From positions 62,001 through 126,000 of the forward strand of contig NZ_MU158689.1 in the NCBI RefSeq assembly GCF_015209965.1: a stretch of 64,000 nt of DNA, in the 5' to 3' direction. This stretch comes from Sphingobacterium pedocola (GTDB taxonomy: Bacteria > Bacteroidota > Bacteroidia > Sphingobacteriales > Sphingobacteriaceae). This document shows positions 1-8,185 of the stretch, one piece after another (positions within the stretch are counted from its first letter, which is position 1; each line of letters starts with the position of its first letter). Under the pieces are notes generated by a model. The model did not search any database and was not told where the DNA came from. It worked only from the letters and a program-made list of their open reading frames with translations. A program made the translations under genes and the position numbers.

Positions 1-907
1 GAAAGCGCAAGATCTGATTTTCCTCCGATCAATGGATCCCACCACAGGACTGGGGGCAATTAATGCCAATTCGGCAAGAACGGGTACCAAAGGAATGGAT
101 GCTTCCATTCGAATGCGTTCTACCTTTGGTAGGTTGGGATGGGAGTCGGTGATTATTCAGAGTATCGCTAGAAACAAAGTTATCCAGTTGAATTACGACT
201 ATAGCCAGATATCCGGGCTAAGTGCCGCCCTGGGAATGGGAGAGTTTGTTGTGGCTCGCGAAGGGAATGACCCCTACGGTATCTATAGCCTGAAATCGCA
301 CGGCCTCGATGCAGATGGGGATCCATTGGGCGAATACAATGGAGAAATTTCGAAAGATTATACCCGTATTCTCAATAGTTCGAGAGATAATGACCTTATC
401 TATCATGGTGCAGCAAATCCCGTCTACTTCGGATCGTGGAGAAATACGTTGCAATGGAGCGGGATATCGTTATCGTTTAATATTATGTACAAAGCAGGGT
501 ATGTCTTTAAAAAGTCCGCTATGTTATATACGCTGTTGTATAATAATGGGCAGATGCATCGAGAATTTTCATCACGTTGGCAAGAACCGGGTGATGAAAA
601 CCTAACTACAGTCCCATCCATGAGATACCCTGCCGTTGCGGCGAGAGATCAGTTTTATAAGGCTTCATCTGTACATGTCTTACGCGGGGATCATATCAGA
701 TTGCAGGATATAAACATGTCTTACAATTTTGCGAATACTTTTGCAAAAAGAATAGGCCTCGAAACCCTTTCAGTTTTTTCGAATGTGAGCAATATCGGAA
801 TATTATGGAGAAGGAATAAATACGGTCTTGACCCCGATTATGATCTTGGAAATGCAGTTTTTCCGGTGAATAAAATATGGACTTTTGGCTTGAATGCTCA
901 ATTATAA
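1..907 (+). CDS. SusC/RagA TonB-dependent outer-membrane protein, C-terminal part
   Basis: The frame is open from base 2, so this is the C-terminal ~301 residues of a gene that starts outside the window. What is visible is the end of a TonB-dependent beta-barrel: alternating aromatic/polar strands and a final strand ending FGLNAQL, a typical SusC C-terminus with an aromatic-rich last strand. A SusD-like gene begins 12 bases downstream, which fixes the assignment as a SusC partner. The role is TonB-powered import of an oligosaccharide or peptide across the outer membrane. The plug, carboxypeptidase-like and any STN domains are not in the window, so substrate and signalling class cannot be judged. 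Confidence 0.88.
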   Translation, partial: KAQDLIFLRSMDPTTGLGAINANSARTGTKGMDASIRMRSTFGRLGWESVIIQSIARNKVIQLNYDYSQISGLSAALGMGEFVVAREGNDPYGIYSLKSHGLDADGDPLGEYNGEISKDYTRILNSSRDNDLIYHGAANPVYFGSWRNTLQWSGISLSFNIMYKAGYVFKKSAMLYTLLYNNGQMHREFSSRWQEPGDENLTTVPSMRYPAVAARDQFYKASSVHVLRGDHIRLQDINMSYNFANTFAKRIGLETLSVFSNVSNIGILWRRNKYGLDPDYDLGNAVFPVNKIWTFGLNAQL

Positions 908-918
908 AAACACGATTT

Positions 919-2256
919 ATGAGAAGAATAATTTTTATCATCTGCTTCGCGTTAGGTGGCATGTTTACTGGCTGCGAAGAATTTTTGGACAAAAAATCTG
1001 ATATGTCCTTAACGGTAATCGATTCACCCGACGATCTCTTTGCGTTGATGGATGATATTTCAAGGATGAATAGATCCGCAGTGGTCTTACAGAATGCTTC
1101 GGATGAATATTATTTAACCCAAGCGGATTTGAATTCCTTGCCGAAGGAATTTGACAGGGAATCACATGTGTGGGATCTAAAGACTCAGAATGTAGAAGAT
1201 TGGAATGCACTGTACCATATCGTGCATATATCCAACGTAGTTCTTGACAATCTCGAAGGACTTAATTTACAGGAAACAGATAGGCAATTTAAGGTATTGA
1301 AAGGCATGGCGCTATTTTATCGGAGCCATGCTTACTATAATCTTTTGCAGATATTTTCGAAACAGTATAACGAGATGTCTGCAAGTGCCGACCTTGGTAT
1401 AGTTTTACGAACGAATTCAGATTTTTCTGTAAAATCAAGAAGATCAACTGTTGAGGAATCTTATAAGCAGGTAATTACCGACCTCGAGAAGGCATCTTTG
1501 TTGTTGGATCCGCTTTCCGCCTATCGGACGAGACCTTCGGAATGGGCGTGTGAGGCACTTCTCGCGAGGGTATATTTAATAATGGGCGATTTCGAAAAAT
1601 CGGAAATCCACGCTGCAAGATGTCTTGCTATAAGTGATGTCCTACTGGATTATAATGAAATTCCGAATAATGCAGCTGCACCCTTCCAATTGCTTAATGA
1701 CGAAATAATATTTTATAGTAATACGTCGGTTGCTATCACTGCCCAAGCTGCCAAAGCGCTAGTGCCTGCTGAGGTTTATAATCAATATGAGGAAGGCGAT
1801 CTGCGGAAAAGCCTCTTTTTTGATGTAAGAAATGTAGCTAGAATTACATTTAAAGGAAGTTACAATGGTTCGATATATAATGTCTTTAATGGAATTGCAA
1901 CGGACGAAGTCTACTTAATATTAGCAGAGAGTTACATTCGTCTGGATAAATTGGATGAGGCATTGGAGGTGTTGAACATGCTGAAAAGGCATAGATGGAA
2001 CAGGGAAAACTTCGAGCTATTCAGCGCTGTTACCAAGGAGGAATGTCTGGATATCTTAAAGACGGAACGACTGAGGCAACTTTTTTTCAGGGGACAGCGT
2101 ATTATTGATTGTAGAAGGTGGAGAAATTTGGGGGAGAATGTTATGTTAAATAGATTAATAGGAGACATAAATGTGGACTTTGATTTTAGTACAACCGAAA
2201 TGGTATGGAATATTCCCGATCAGGTACTCAACCTGACAGATTTGTCTCAAAATTAA
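919..2256 (+). CDS. SusD/RagB-like nutrient-binding outer-membrane lipoprotein
   Basis: 445 residues if started at the ATG at 919. An upstream in-frame ATG at 877 lies inside the SusC gene and would bury the signal peptide, so 919 is preferred. The N-terminus is a lipoprotein signal with lipobox FTGC (Cys19), followed by EEFLDKKSD, the usual SusD opening. Helical TPR-like segments follow (YRSHAYYNLLQIF; ALLARVYLIMGDF), then the C-terminal RQLFFRGQRIIDCRRW stretch typical of SusD. It should cap the SusC protein encoded just upstream and bind the ligand at the cell surface. It is short for the family (usually 480-600 residues), consistent with the smaller RagB-like branch. No enzyme gene follows on this strand inside the window. 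Confidence 0.9.
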   Translation: MRRIIFIICFALGGMFTGCEEFLDKKSDMSLTVIDSPDDLFALMDDISRMNRSAVVLQNASDEYYLTQADLNSLPKEFDRESHVWDLKTQNVEDWNALYHIVHISNVVLDNLEGLNLQETDRQFKVLKGMALFYRSHAYYNLLQIFSKQYNEMSASADLGIVLRTNSDFSVKSRRSTVEESYKQVITDLEKASLLLDPLSAYRTRPSEWACEALLARVYLIMGDFEKSEIHAARCLAISDVLLDYNEIPNNAAAPFQLLNDEIIFYSNTSVAITAQAAKALVPAEVYNQYEEGDLRKSLFFDVRNVARITFKGSYNGSIYNVFNGIATDEVYLILAESYIRLDKLDEALEVLNMLKRHRWNRENFELFSAVTKEECLDILKTERLRQLFFRGQRIIDCRRWRNLGENVMLNRLIGDINVDFDFSTTEMVWNIPDQVLNLTDLSQN

Positions 2257-2263
2257 AAAAAGA

Positions 2264-2294
2264 ATACCCAAAATGCATTTCGCATTTTGGGTAT
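2264..2294 (-). terminator. Perfect 13-bp stem-loop terminator
   Basis: A 13-bp perfect inverted repeat (2264-2276 with 2282-2294) with a 5-base loop. On the minus strand it is followed by a run of seven T, so it fits rho-independent termination of the minus-strand transcript ending at 2335. The stem may also stop the SusD transcript arriving from the other side, though there is no T run on that strand. Confidence 0.75.
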
Positions 2295-2334
2295 CACTAA
2301 GTTAAGCAGTTGCTTTTTAGCGCATCAGTTTAGC

Positions 2335-2697
2335 TTAGTTTCGGAATTCGACATTGGAAGATTCTGCCGGAAATTCCGTCGGGTTACTCGGATTCTCTTG
2401 TGCGAGCAACGCGTTTAGGTCGCTTTGATCGAGTCCGTCCTCTGGATTTTGGGATGGGTTATCGACTTTTATTGCACACAATGTGGTATTACCTTCACAA
2501 CTTGCGGGAGTTTCCATGTGTATGTAACTCGAGGCGGAGTTCTGCAAGCCTACACCATCATATGCAAACCAAGCTTCTTGAATTAACACTTTATTTTCTT
2601 TCTCAACATGTTTAAAAGCCGAGAATCCTACTGTTGCTGTTAGTGCAAGTGCTACCGCGCCTGCTACTGCGATTGATTTTTTGATGAATTTATTCAT
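2335..2697 (-). CDS. Small secreted protein, DUF6520-like
   Basis: 120 residues from the ATG at 2697. The frame extends upstream to an ATG at 2841, but that extension is basic and unlike a leader, whereas MNKFIKKS followed by an Ala/Val-rich stretch and FSAFKH is a convincing signal peptide. The mature part has two Cys six residues apart (CEGNTTLC) and an Asn/Pro/Glu-rich tail. This resembles the short DUF6520-type secreted proteins common in Sphingobacteriaceae and Flavobacteriia, whose function is unknown; the family assignment is tentative. A strong terminator lies just downstream and a small membrane-protein gene just upstream on the same strand. Confidence 0.6.
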   Translation of the reverse strand: MNKFIKKSIAVAGAVALALTATVGFSAFKHVEKENKVLIQEAWFAYDGVGLQNSASSYIHMETPASCEGNTTLCAIKVDNPSQNPEDGLDQSDLNALLAQENPSNPTEFPAESSNVEFRN

Positions 2698-2844
2698 CCT
2701 ATGGTCTTTTTTATAATAGCAAAAAAAGGTTGCCTCAAAAAACTTTATGTTAGATATTGATCTCCCATCGTTCTTTAGCGGGGTGGAGTGATCACTAAAG
2801 CCCCGGATATACTTTTTACGGGGTATATCAGCACGTATCATAAT

Positions 2845-3201
2845 TTATTCCCATACCGGCCTACCCGGGAAGGGAGCAAACTTTCTTGGAAACCTTTTAT
2901 GAACAACTAAAACAATATGGTAGACCGGTATCGAGACTAACAATAGGAAGGTACGAAACAGCTTGATGGTTTTTTTATAGCGTACCGCTGTATCGATTGG
3001 GCTGGTTGGGCCACTCAAATACCAACCGAGGGTCGATAACCCCAATAACACTATATTCACCAACAGGTGCCATTCCCATGATAGTCCAGAAAATACCGAA
3101 GCGTAATAACAAATTAAGCCAAGGGCAATGCATACCGTGAAGATCATCAGCCGCTTGGCTGATCTGATGTAAACAATTATATGTTCTGCTCTTGTTTTCA
3201 T
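2845..3201 (-). CDS. Small integral membrane protein, unknown function
   Basis: 118 residues with three likely membrane helices: about residues 18-36 (LMIFTVCIALGLICYYASV), 45-64 (LLVNIVLLGLSTLGWYLSG) and 83-103 (LFRTFLLLVSIPVYHIVLVV). A basic N-terminus and a Lys/Arg-rich tail ending in PVWE flank them. No enzyme motif is visible and I do not recognise a family beyond Bacteroidota-type hypothetical membrane proteins. It shares a strand with the small secreted protein downstream and may be cotranscribed with it. A TACCTTTG box lies about 60 bases upstream of the start. Confidence 0.55.
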   Translation of the reverse strand: MKTRAEHIIVYIRSAKRLMIFTVCIALGLICYYASVFSGLSWEWHLLVNIVLLGLSTLGWYLSGPTSPIDTAVRYKKTIKLFRTFLLLVSIPVYHIVLVVHKRFPRKFAPFPGRPVWE

Positions 3202-3258
3202 TCTTGCTATATCTTTATTTCTAGATACGGTTACTTAATTAGTACCGATTGTCTAAAA

Positions 3259-3266
3259 CAAAGGTA
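3259..3266 (-). promoter_or_regulatory. Candidate -7 box TACCTTTG for the 3201 gene
   Basis: It reads TACCTTTG on the minus strand, matching the Bacteroidota sigma-A -7 consensus TAnnTTTG, about 58 bases before the start at 3201. No clear -33 TTTG is seen at the expected spacing, so it is only a candidate. Confidence 0.3.
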
Positions 3267-3433
3267 TAGCACAAATTATCGGTGGACTTGTCCAGTTCCG
3301 ATTTCTTGATTTAACAGGTTTTGGAAAGTAAGATGGTTTTGTGGTTGGTCTGGGGTTACATTAAGGAAGGTAGAGGTGTCTGTCCTGGTCAAATATATTT
3401 TCTACTTCGGTATCTTTTCACCACGGTAGCGTC

Positions 3434-3640
3434 TTATTTAGCCATAGTTACAATGTTAAGTCTGCTTTTTAAAAAGAGCGTAATACAGGATGCCAAAACA
3501 AACGGAAATGTAAGTTGTGTAATAGTAAACTTCGACATTATTAAACTAATGGCAAGCGATAACAATACGGAAATCAACACCCAAATACCATCTTTAATCT
3601 GGTGTCCCGCAAACAGGTTAACAATGGCATCAAAATAAAG
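3434..3640 (-). pseudogene. C-terminal remnant of a membrane transporter, possibly urea-transporter (UT) family
   Basis: On the minus strand a 68-codon reading frame runs to a TAA at 3434, with no start codon of its own. It encodes two hydrophobic segments and the stretch TQLTFPFVLASCITLF; a Leu-Thr-x-Pro-Phe-x-Leu pattern occurs in urea transporters. The frame begins where the truncated TolC-like gene ends: the two reading frames overlap out of phase at about 3630-3655. This looks like a deletion or recombination scar joining the 5' part of one gene to the 3' part of another. The UT assignment rests on one motif and is weak; that it is a membrane-protein tail is better supported. Confidence 0.45.
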
Positions 3641-4073
3641 TGAACCGCAGTGATTTCGTTAACCGACTAACCTCCAGTTCGCTACTTTCTACGTTGAGCA
3701 ATGTATTTTTAATCTGGTTAGATCTTGTGAAACCCTGGAAAAGCGTCGCGTTCATTCTGATGCTGGCATTTGCGTTGTTAGACCATCTATTGCCTGTAAC
3801 GAGCTGACCCGCTATCTGGTCGAAAGCCAATCCAAGGTTGTAGTTATGGCCCGCACCGAGCGATAAAGTAGGCAATAGGCTGTTTTTTGCATCGATACGA
3901 TCCTGTTGTGAAAGCAGTAACTGGATCCGCGCTTGTTTGATATCGATATTCTGTTGCGCTAAGAAGGTGTAGGCATGGTCTAGGGCAAGGGTTGTTTGTT
4001 GTGAATAACCTATCTTCGAAAAAAATAGTAATATTGTTATTTGATATAATAAGATGCTGTATTTTATGAACAT
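3630..4073 (-). pseudogene. Truncated TolC-family outer-membrane efflux protein, N-terminal fragment
   Basis: 147 residues from the ATG at 4073 (an upstream ATG at 4151 adds a hydrophilic extension and is less likely). A signal peptide ends near GYSQQ. It is followed by TLALDHAYTFLAQQN, QDRIDAKNSLLPTLSLGAGHNYNLGLAFDQ and AGQLVTGNRWSNNANASIRMN, the first half of an OEP/TolC repeat. TolC proteins run 420-480 residues, so two thirds are missing. The frame runs into a TGA at 3630 inside the transporter remnant. No intact RND or MFP partner is nearby, so it is probably nonfunctional. Confidence 0.7.
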
Positions 4074-4464
4074 AATATTGTTTTTTTTAAGATTTTCCTT
4101 CTTAGTTTCGGGACTTACACAAGAACTGGAATCACCCTTTATCGGAATCAAAATGATGCTATATTAAAAAGTGTTTAAATTTTTTGTTAGAATCTCTGTA
4201 TTAGCCTGATAGATATCCTTGTTTTGTTGGGACAGGAGTTGCAGGGGCTTGCTTTATATTAAATTGAGCTTTTGAGAAAAACTAATCTTATTTAAAGAAG
4301 GTAAACAAAAAATCAATAGTACCCTATAAAAAACTGCTTCAAAAGATGGGTTTATTCTTAATTTTCATTTAATGTATTAGATTTTTCCTATAGAACGTTT
4401 TAAAAATAATTTCCGGTATATTTGATAGCAATTGAAACGGTGAATAGTAGGGGAATGTAGTATT
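4074..4464. other. Intergenic stretch, nothing recognised
   Basis: About 390 AT-rich bases between the truncated TolC-like gene and the frameshifted ORF. I see no coding frame, strong hairpin or promoter box I would defend. Confidence 0.5.
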
Positions 4465-4697
4465 GTGATTATTTACAACGGTTCTTCTCTTTCTCATGCT
4501 GGTAAATACGATGCGTCAACTGATACCTACGACGCCAAAGGGGGGGGAGCACCCACTATATCCGTACAGGTATGTCCGAAAATGACTTTTATCGGCCATA
4601 TGATAATGATAATAATCCAAACAATGACATCAATTATCAACAGGGGTCATCTACCCGTACTGTTTATTATAAGCAAAAAACTGGAGCTGGATATTAA
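4465..4697 (+). pseudogene. Frameshifted ORF with a G8 tract, unknown product
   Basis: A coding-like frame starting at a GTG at 4465 (IIYNGSSLSHAGKYDASTDTYDAKGG) reaches a run of eight G at 4540-4547. In the next phase a second open stretch continues as STHYIRTGMSENDF..., rich in Asp, Asn and Tyr, and ends at a TAA at 4695-4697 after KTGAGY. Nine or six G would join them into one ~77-codon product. The first frame has a stop just upstream (4441), so this may be only the 3' end of a once longer gene. It could be a decayed gene, a phase-variable tract or an indel error. I do not recognise the family. Confidence 0.45.
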
Positions 4698-4771
4698 GGT
4701 GTAATTGGTTCCATAAATATATATCACGGCAATTATGCCCGATTAGTTATAACATTAACAACAGAATTCTG

Positions 4772-5971
4772 ATGAAAAACCTGCTATTTCTTCTTCTTAT
4801 TTTATTCGGGGTTCAAGCCTACTGCCAACAAGAAGAAAAACTCCAAAAGAAAACCTATACTGCGCAACCAACAGTATATGGGAATTTCGAAGATTTTGCA
4901 TACGTAGTCGACGGAAAAATTATTGAGAAAGGAAATTTGATTAACTATGCTGGCGCAACACTGGACTGGATATATCCCAAAATCATTATGTTAGAGGATA
5001 ATCAGTATCCAGGCGCGGTATATTTTCGTACAACCGAAGATCCGTCCTATCCATCTCCATATGGCGATGATCCAGCATGGTTTATTAATGGGACGCAAGT
5101 CAGCCCGTTTGATATCCGTACCTCGCGGCCGGAATGCTACACTCGAATTGAGAAATTGTTGCGCGATACCGTAATCCATGGCACGCGCTACAATGGCTCC
5201 ATCTATGTAGATACCGATGAAGATTTTTTTGGTAGGAGAATCGCTTTGTCGAAAGCACTAGAAATGTATTCCGACCGGTTTTCTGAGCGGGCGATCGTCC
5301 ACTATTTTAGTGCGAAGTCTCCTTTTAATTCGCGCCCGGCCTTCGGGGTGGTCATTCAATCCAATTTTCCTATCTACCATGTTCTCAAAGAAGATATAGG
5401 AACCCTAAAAACTAACCGTATCCAATTTGCAAAGAGCGAACAGTATGTTTTTCACTTAACAGATAATGCATATACACGAGTAGATTTTTCGAGTAAATGG
5501 ATGAGTAGCCTCAAAGCCCATAAGATTTTTGAAGATCCGTTATCCATGGATACGGATTGTCCCTGTTACGATGCAAATTATGATACTGTAAACATTGATA
5601 AACGTGCATTTCGCTCGGCGGAGCTCATGCCAGAACCCTATGGAGGAGAAGAAGCTTATTTGAAAAAGCTATCGAACATGATGAGGCTACCTACTGAAAA
5701 GGCTTTAATTTCCCCAGTTTCAGATTCTATTACCGTACGATTCATCGTAACCCGAAACGGAATGCTTGCGGGTCTGGAAACCACTAGCATCGAAAAGCCT
5801 GCGCATACAGCGATCTTATCTGCCATAAAACGACAATCATGTACCTGGTCTGTCGGCATAACCAGTGGACGCCCCATGAGGAGTGTCCGGAAAATGACAA
5901 TTTTTTACAGCAAAGATCGAGATGGAGGTATTAAGTCGCTGGATAACCTTGAATACAAATACGATGATTAA
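4772..5971 (+). CDS. Secreted protein with C-terminal TonB-like domain, unknown function
   Basis: 399 residues starting with a signal peptide (MKNLLFLLLILFGVQAYCQQ). The central region is unfamiliar, with a Cys pair in DTDCPCYDANYD. Roughly residues 290-385 resemble the TonB C-terminal fold found in secreted Bacteroidota proteins: YGGEEAYLKKLSNMM, then ITVRFIVTRNGMLAGLETT and AILSAIKRQSCTWSVG, with GRPMRSVRKMTIFY as a final strand. It lacks an N-terminal anchor helix apart from the cleavable leader, so it is probably periplasmic rather than an energy transducer. It is followed closely by the truncated IspD-like gene. Confidence 0.6.
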   Translation: MKNLLFLLLILFGVQAYCQQEEKLQKKTYTAQPTVYGNFEDFAYVVDGKIIEKGNLINYAGATLDWIYPKIIMLEDNQYPGAVYFRTTEDPSYPSPYGDDPAWFINGTQVSPFDIRTSRPECYTRIEKLLRDTVIHGTRYNGSIYVDTDEDFFGRRIALSKALEMYSDRFSERAIVHYFSAKSPFNSRPAFGVVIQSNFPIYHVLKEDIGTLKTNRIQFAKSEQYVFHLTDNAYTRVDFSSKWMSSLKAHKIFEDPLSMDTDCPCYDANYDTVNIDKRAFRSAELMPEPYGGEEAYLKKLSNMMRLPTEKALISPVSDSITVRFIVTRNGMLAGLETTSIEKPAHTAILSAIKRQSCTWSVGITSGRPMRSVRKMTIFYSKDRDGGIKSLDNLEYKYDD

Positions 5972-5990
5972 TAAGCAGGCGGAAGTTTTT

Positions 5991-6551
5991 ATGAATAATC
6001 CCAAAGCATATGCAATTATATTAGCATCAGGCATAGGCAACAGGTGCAAAGGAGACCTTCCAAAACAATTCACTGAGATAGCTGGCAGACCTTTGTTAAT
6101 GCATACGCTGGATGTATTCCATCATTGTCCACTCGAAGTGGAAATTATTCTCGTCCTTCATGCGGAATACATTGGGCTTTGGGAGAAGCTGTTGGAGCAG
6201 CACGATTTTGAGGTTCCACACGAAATAGTATTGGGCGGTAAGGAACGCTGCCACTCCGCACAAAATGCGCTGAGTACTATCCCCGAATGCGACGATGCAC
6301 TAATAGCCATTCACGATGGTGTCCGCCCTTTTGTTGCCCAAGATGTCATTATACAGGCGTATGCGAAGGCAAGACTATACGGAGCGGTAATACCTGCTAT
6401 CTCTACTGTTAACCCCATTCGTTTACGTAAAGACGACGAGTTAGTGTGTCTCGACCGCACTTTTGATCGCTCAAATATACTTACCGTCCAAACTCCTCAA
6501 GTTTTTAAATATGGGATACATTTACCTCGTCTGGGACATATAATTCCCTGA
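5991..6551 (+). pseudogene. IspD-like cytidylyltransferase lacking its C-terminus
   Basis: 187 residues from the ATG at 5991; an ATG at 5964 overlapping the previous stop is an alternative. The N-terminal nucleotidyltransferase signature is clear: AIILASGIGNRCKGDLPKQF, then GRPLLMHTLDVF, HDGVRPFV and VQTPQVF. Such enzymes transfer CMP from CTP to a sugar-alcohol phosphate (methylerythritol 4-phosphate in IspD, ribitol 5-phosphate in TarI). Family members are about 225-240 residues. This one stops at YGIHLPRLGHIIP, losing the TDDA-type segment and the C-terminal strand, about 45 residues. It is likely an inactive remnant, and the genome should carry a complete ispD elsewhere. Confidence 0.65.
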
Positions 6552-6648
6552 ATTTTATTTAAACCTGATGTTATTCCAGTTTCGCGCGGTGTAAGAGACT
6601 GTATAAGTAGCTAATTCTTGTCTATCACAGTGAACGATTTTGTTTATT

Positions 6649-6702
6649 TTCGTTTACTATAATAAACAATATTTGTTATATTTGTTTATTACAGTAAACG
6701 AA
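6649..6702 (+). promoter_or_regulatory. Long inverted repeat and -7 box abutting the ATPase start
   Basis: Two 21-base arms, 6649-6669 and 6682-6702, are inverted copies with one mismatch. Each is itself near-palindromic (GTTTA...TAAAC). A further half-like copy (CAGTGAACGA) lies at 6628-6637. Between and into the right arm sits TATATTTG at 6677-6684, a good match to the TAnnTTTG -7 box. The right arm ends immediately before the ATG at 6703, leaving no room for an ordinary ribosome site. The layout fits an operator overlapping the promoter, probably for autoregulation (inference). Confidence 0.6.
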
Positions 6703-7899
6703 ATGGAAGAGCTAATAGAATTATTTCAACGAAAACTCAGGCATGTAAGTGTTGATTTCACGCGCAGTCTAATGCAAGAAGTCAACTGGAATGCGAGGTT
6801 AATCGGTATAAAAGGAGCTCGGGGCATCGGCAAAACAACCTTGCTCCTGCAACATATCAAGCTGCACTTGTCTGATCGATTAGACGAAGTGTTGTATGTA
6901 AGTTTGGATACGATATGGTTCAACACCAATTCATTAGTGGGGCTGGTTAAAGAATTCGAACAAAAGGGAGGGAAATACATATTCCTGGATGAAGTACACA
7001 AATATGATGGCTGGGCGCAGGAATTGAAGAATATATACGATGACTATCCTGAACTGAAAATCGTTTTTACGGGGTCGTCCTTATTAGAAACCTTAAATGC
7101 ACGGGCAGATCTTAGTAGACGGGCTGTGATCTATACTATGCAGGGGTTTTCATTTAGGGAATATCTGGCTATCGAAACAGGTGTTCGATTGGAACGGATA
7201 ACCTTAGTCGATTTATTGGCGCAACATACAGACAAAGCCAGGGAAGTAAATGAGCGGATCAAGCCTTTCCAGCATTTTTCGAACTATCTTCAACACGGTT
7301 ATTATCCCTACTATAAAGAACAACCCGATCTCTATTTTATGCGTTTAGGAGAGGTGTTAAATATGATGCTGGAGATTGAATTGCCGCTATTACGGCAGAT
7401 CGACCTCGCTTATGTGGCTAAAATTAAACAGCTGTTAACGATCATTGCGGAGTCCGTACCCTTCATCCCCAACGTTAGTAAAATAAGCGAAAAGATAGGG
7501 ATTAACCGCAGTACCTTGTTGTCTTATCTGCACTATCTGGATGAAATAGATTTAACCACTAATCTTTTCAAATACGGAGAAGGAATTAGTCTGTTGCAAA
7601 AGCCATCGAAAATTTATCTCGAAAATACGAATCTTATTTATTTGCTGGCAAAGGAAAATGCGAATCGCGGAAATCTTCGTGAAACGTTTTTTGCTAACCA
7701 AGTTGGGTATGCGCACGACCTCAGCTATGCCAAACAGGGAGATTTTACCGTGGACAATCAATATACCTTTGAAATTGGTGGTAAAGATAAAACAGAAAAA
7801 CAGATTAAAGGAGTTGATAAGGCATATATCGCTTCAGACGACATCACGCACGGTTTCCATCATAAGATCCCATTATGGCTCTTTGGTTTTTTGTACTAA
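6703..7899 (+). CDS. AAA ATPase with DUF4143-type C-terminal domain
   Basis: 398 residues from the ATG at 6703; an upstream start at 6640 would translate the palindromic promoter and is rejected. The N-terminal AAA_14-type domain has a Walker A (GARGIGKTT, about residues 38-46), a Walker B (KYIFLDEVHKYDGW, about 88-101) and a sensor-1-like FTGSSLL. A winged-helix-like segment (SKISEKIGINRSTLLSYLHYLDEIDL) and a restriction-nuclease-like DUF4143 tail (EIGGKDKTEKQIKGVDKAYIA) follow. Its cellular role is unknown; the family is widespread in accessory DNA and often flanked by palindromes. A 42-base relic of a second copy lies at 39551-39592. It stands alone between the IspD remnant and the sigma-factor locus; 7900-8185 holds no gene. 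Confidence 0.82.
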   Translation: MEELIELFQRKLRHVSVDFTRSLMQEVNWNARLIGIKGARGIGKTTLLLQHIKLHLSDRLDEVLYVSLDTIWFNTNSLVGLVKEFEQKGGKYIFLDEVHKYDGWAQELKNIYDDYPELKIVFTGSSLLETLNARADLSRRAVIYTMQGFSFREYLAIETGVRLERITLVDLLAQHTDKAREVNERIKPFQHFSNYLQHGYYPYYKEQPDLYFMRLGEVLNMMLEIELPLLRQIDLAYVAKIKQLLTIIAESVPFIPNVSKISEKIGINRSTLLSYLHYLDEIDLTTNLFKYGEGISLLQKPSKIYLENTNLIYLLAKENANRGNLRETFFANQVGYAHDLSYAKQGDFTVDNQYTFEIGGKDKTEKQIKGVDKAYIASDDITHGFHHKIPLWLFGFLY

Positions 7900-8185
7900 T
7901 AGAGCTGATGTCTTCCTATGATCATCTTGTCTTGACCCGCTAAAATATGCGTTGGCATATGTTGATGGAATAGATGTTTATATATTTGTATATGTTACCA
8001 TCATCTAGAGCAACGTTCTCACCGACTTCTTCAACGACAACAGCTGGTTATTTATGAGATGCGTATTGCGTACGGCTGTTTTGCTACACAAAGGGACATG
8101 CCGTACTCATTGCTTAAATGACCTAATTTGGATATAATGAATCGTTTATATACCTTAGCGAGGTTAATGTGTTTCACCTAAACGT

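Noticed and set aside
3321..3638. Plus-strand open frame of 105 codons
   Set aside because: It is antisense to the membrane-transporter remnant, whose minus-strand translation is clearly more protein-like (hydrophobic helices, TFPFVLAS).
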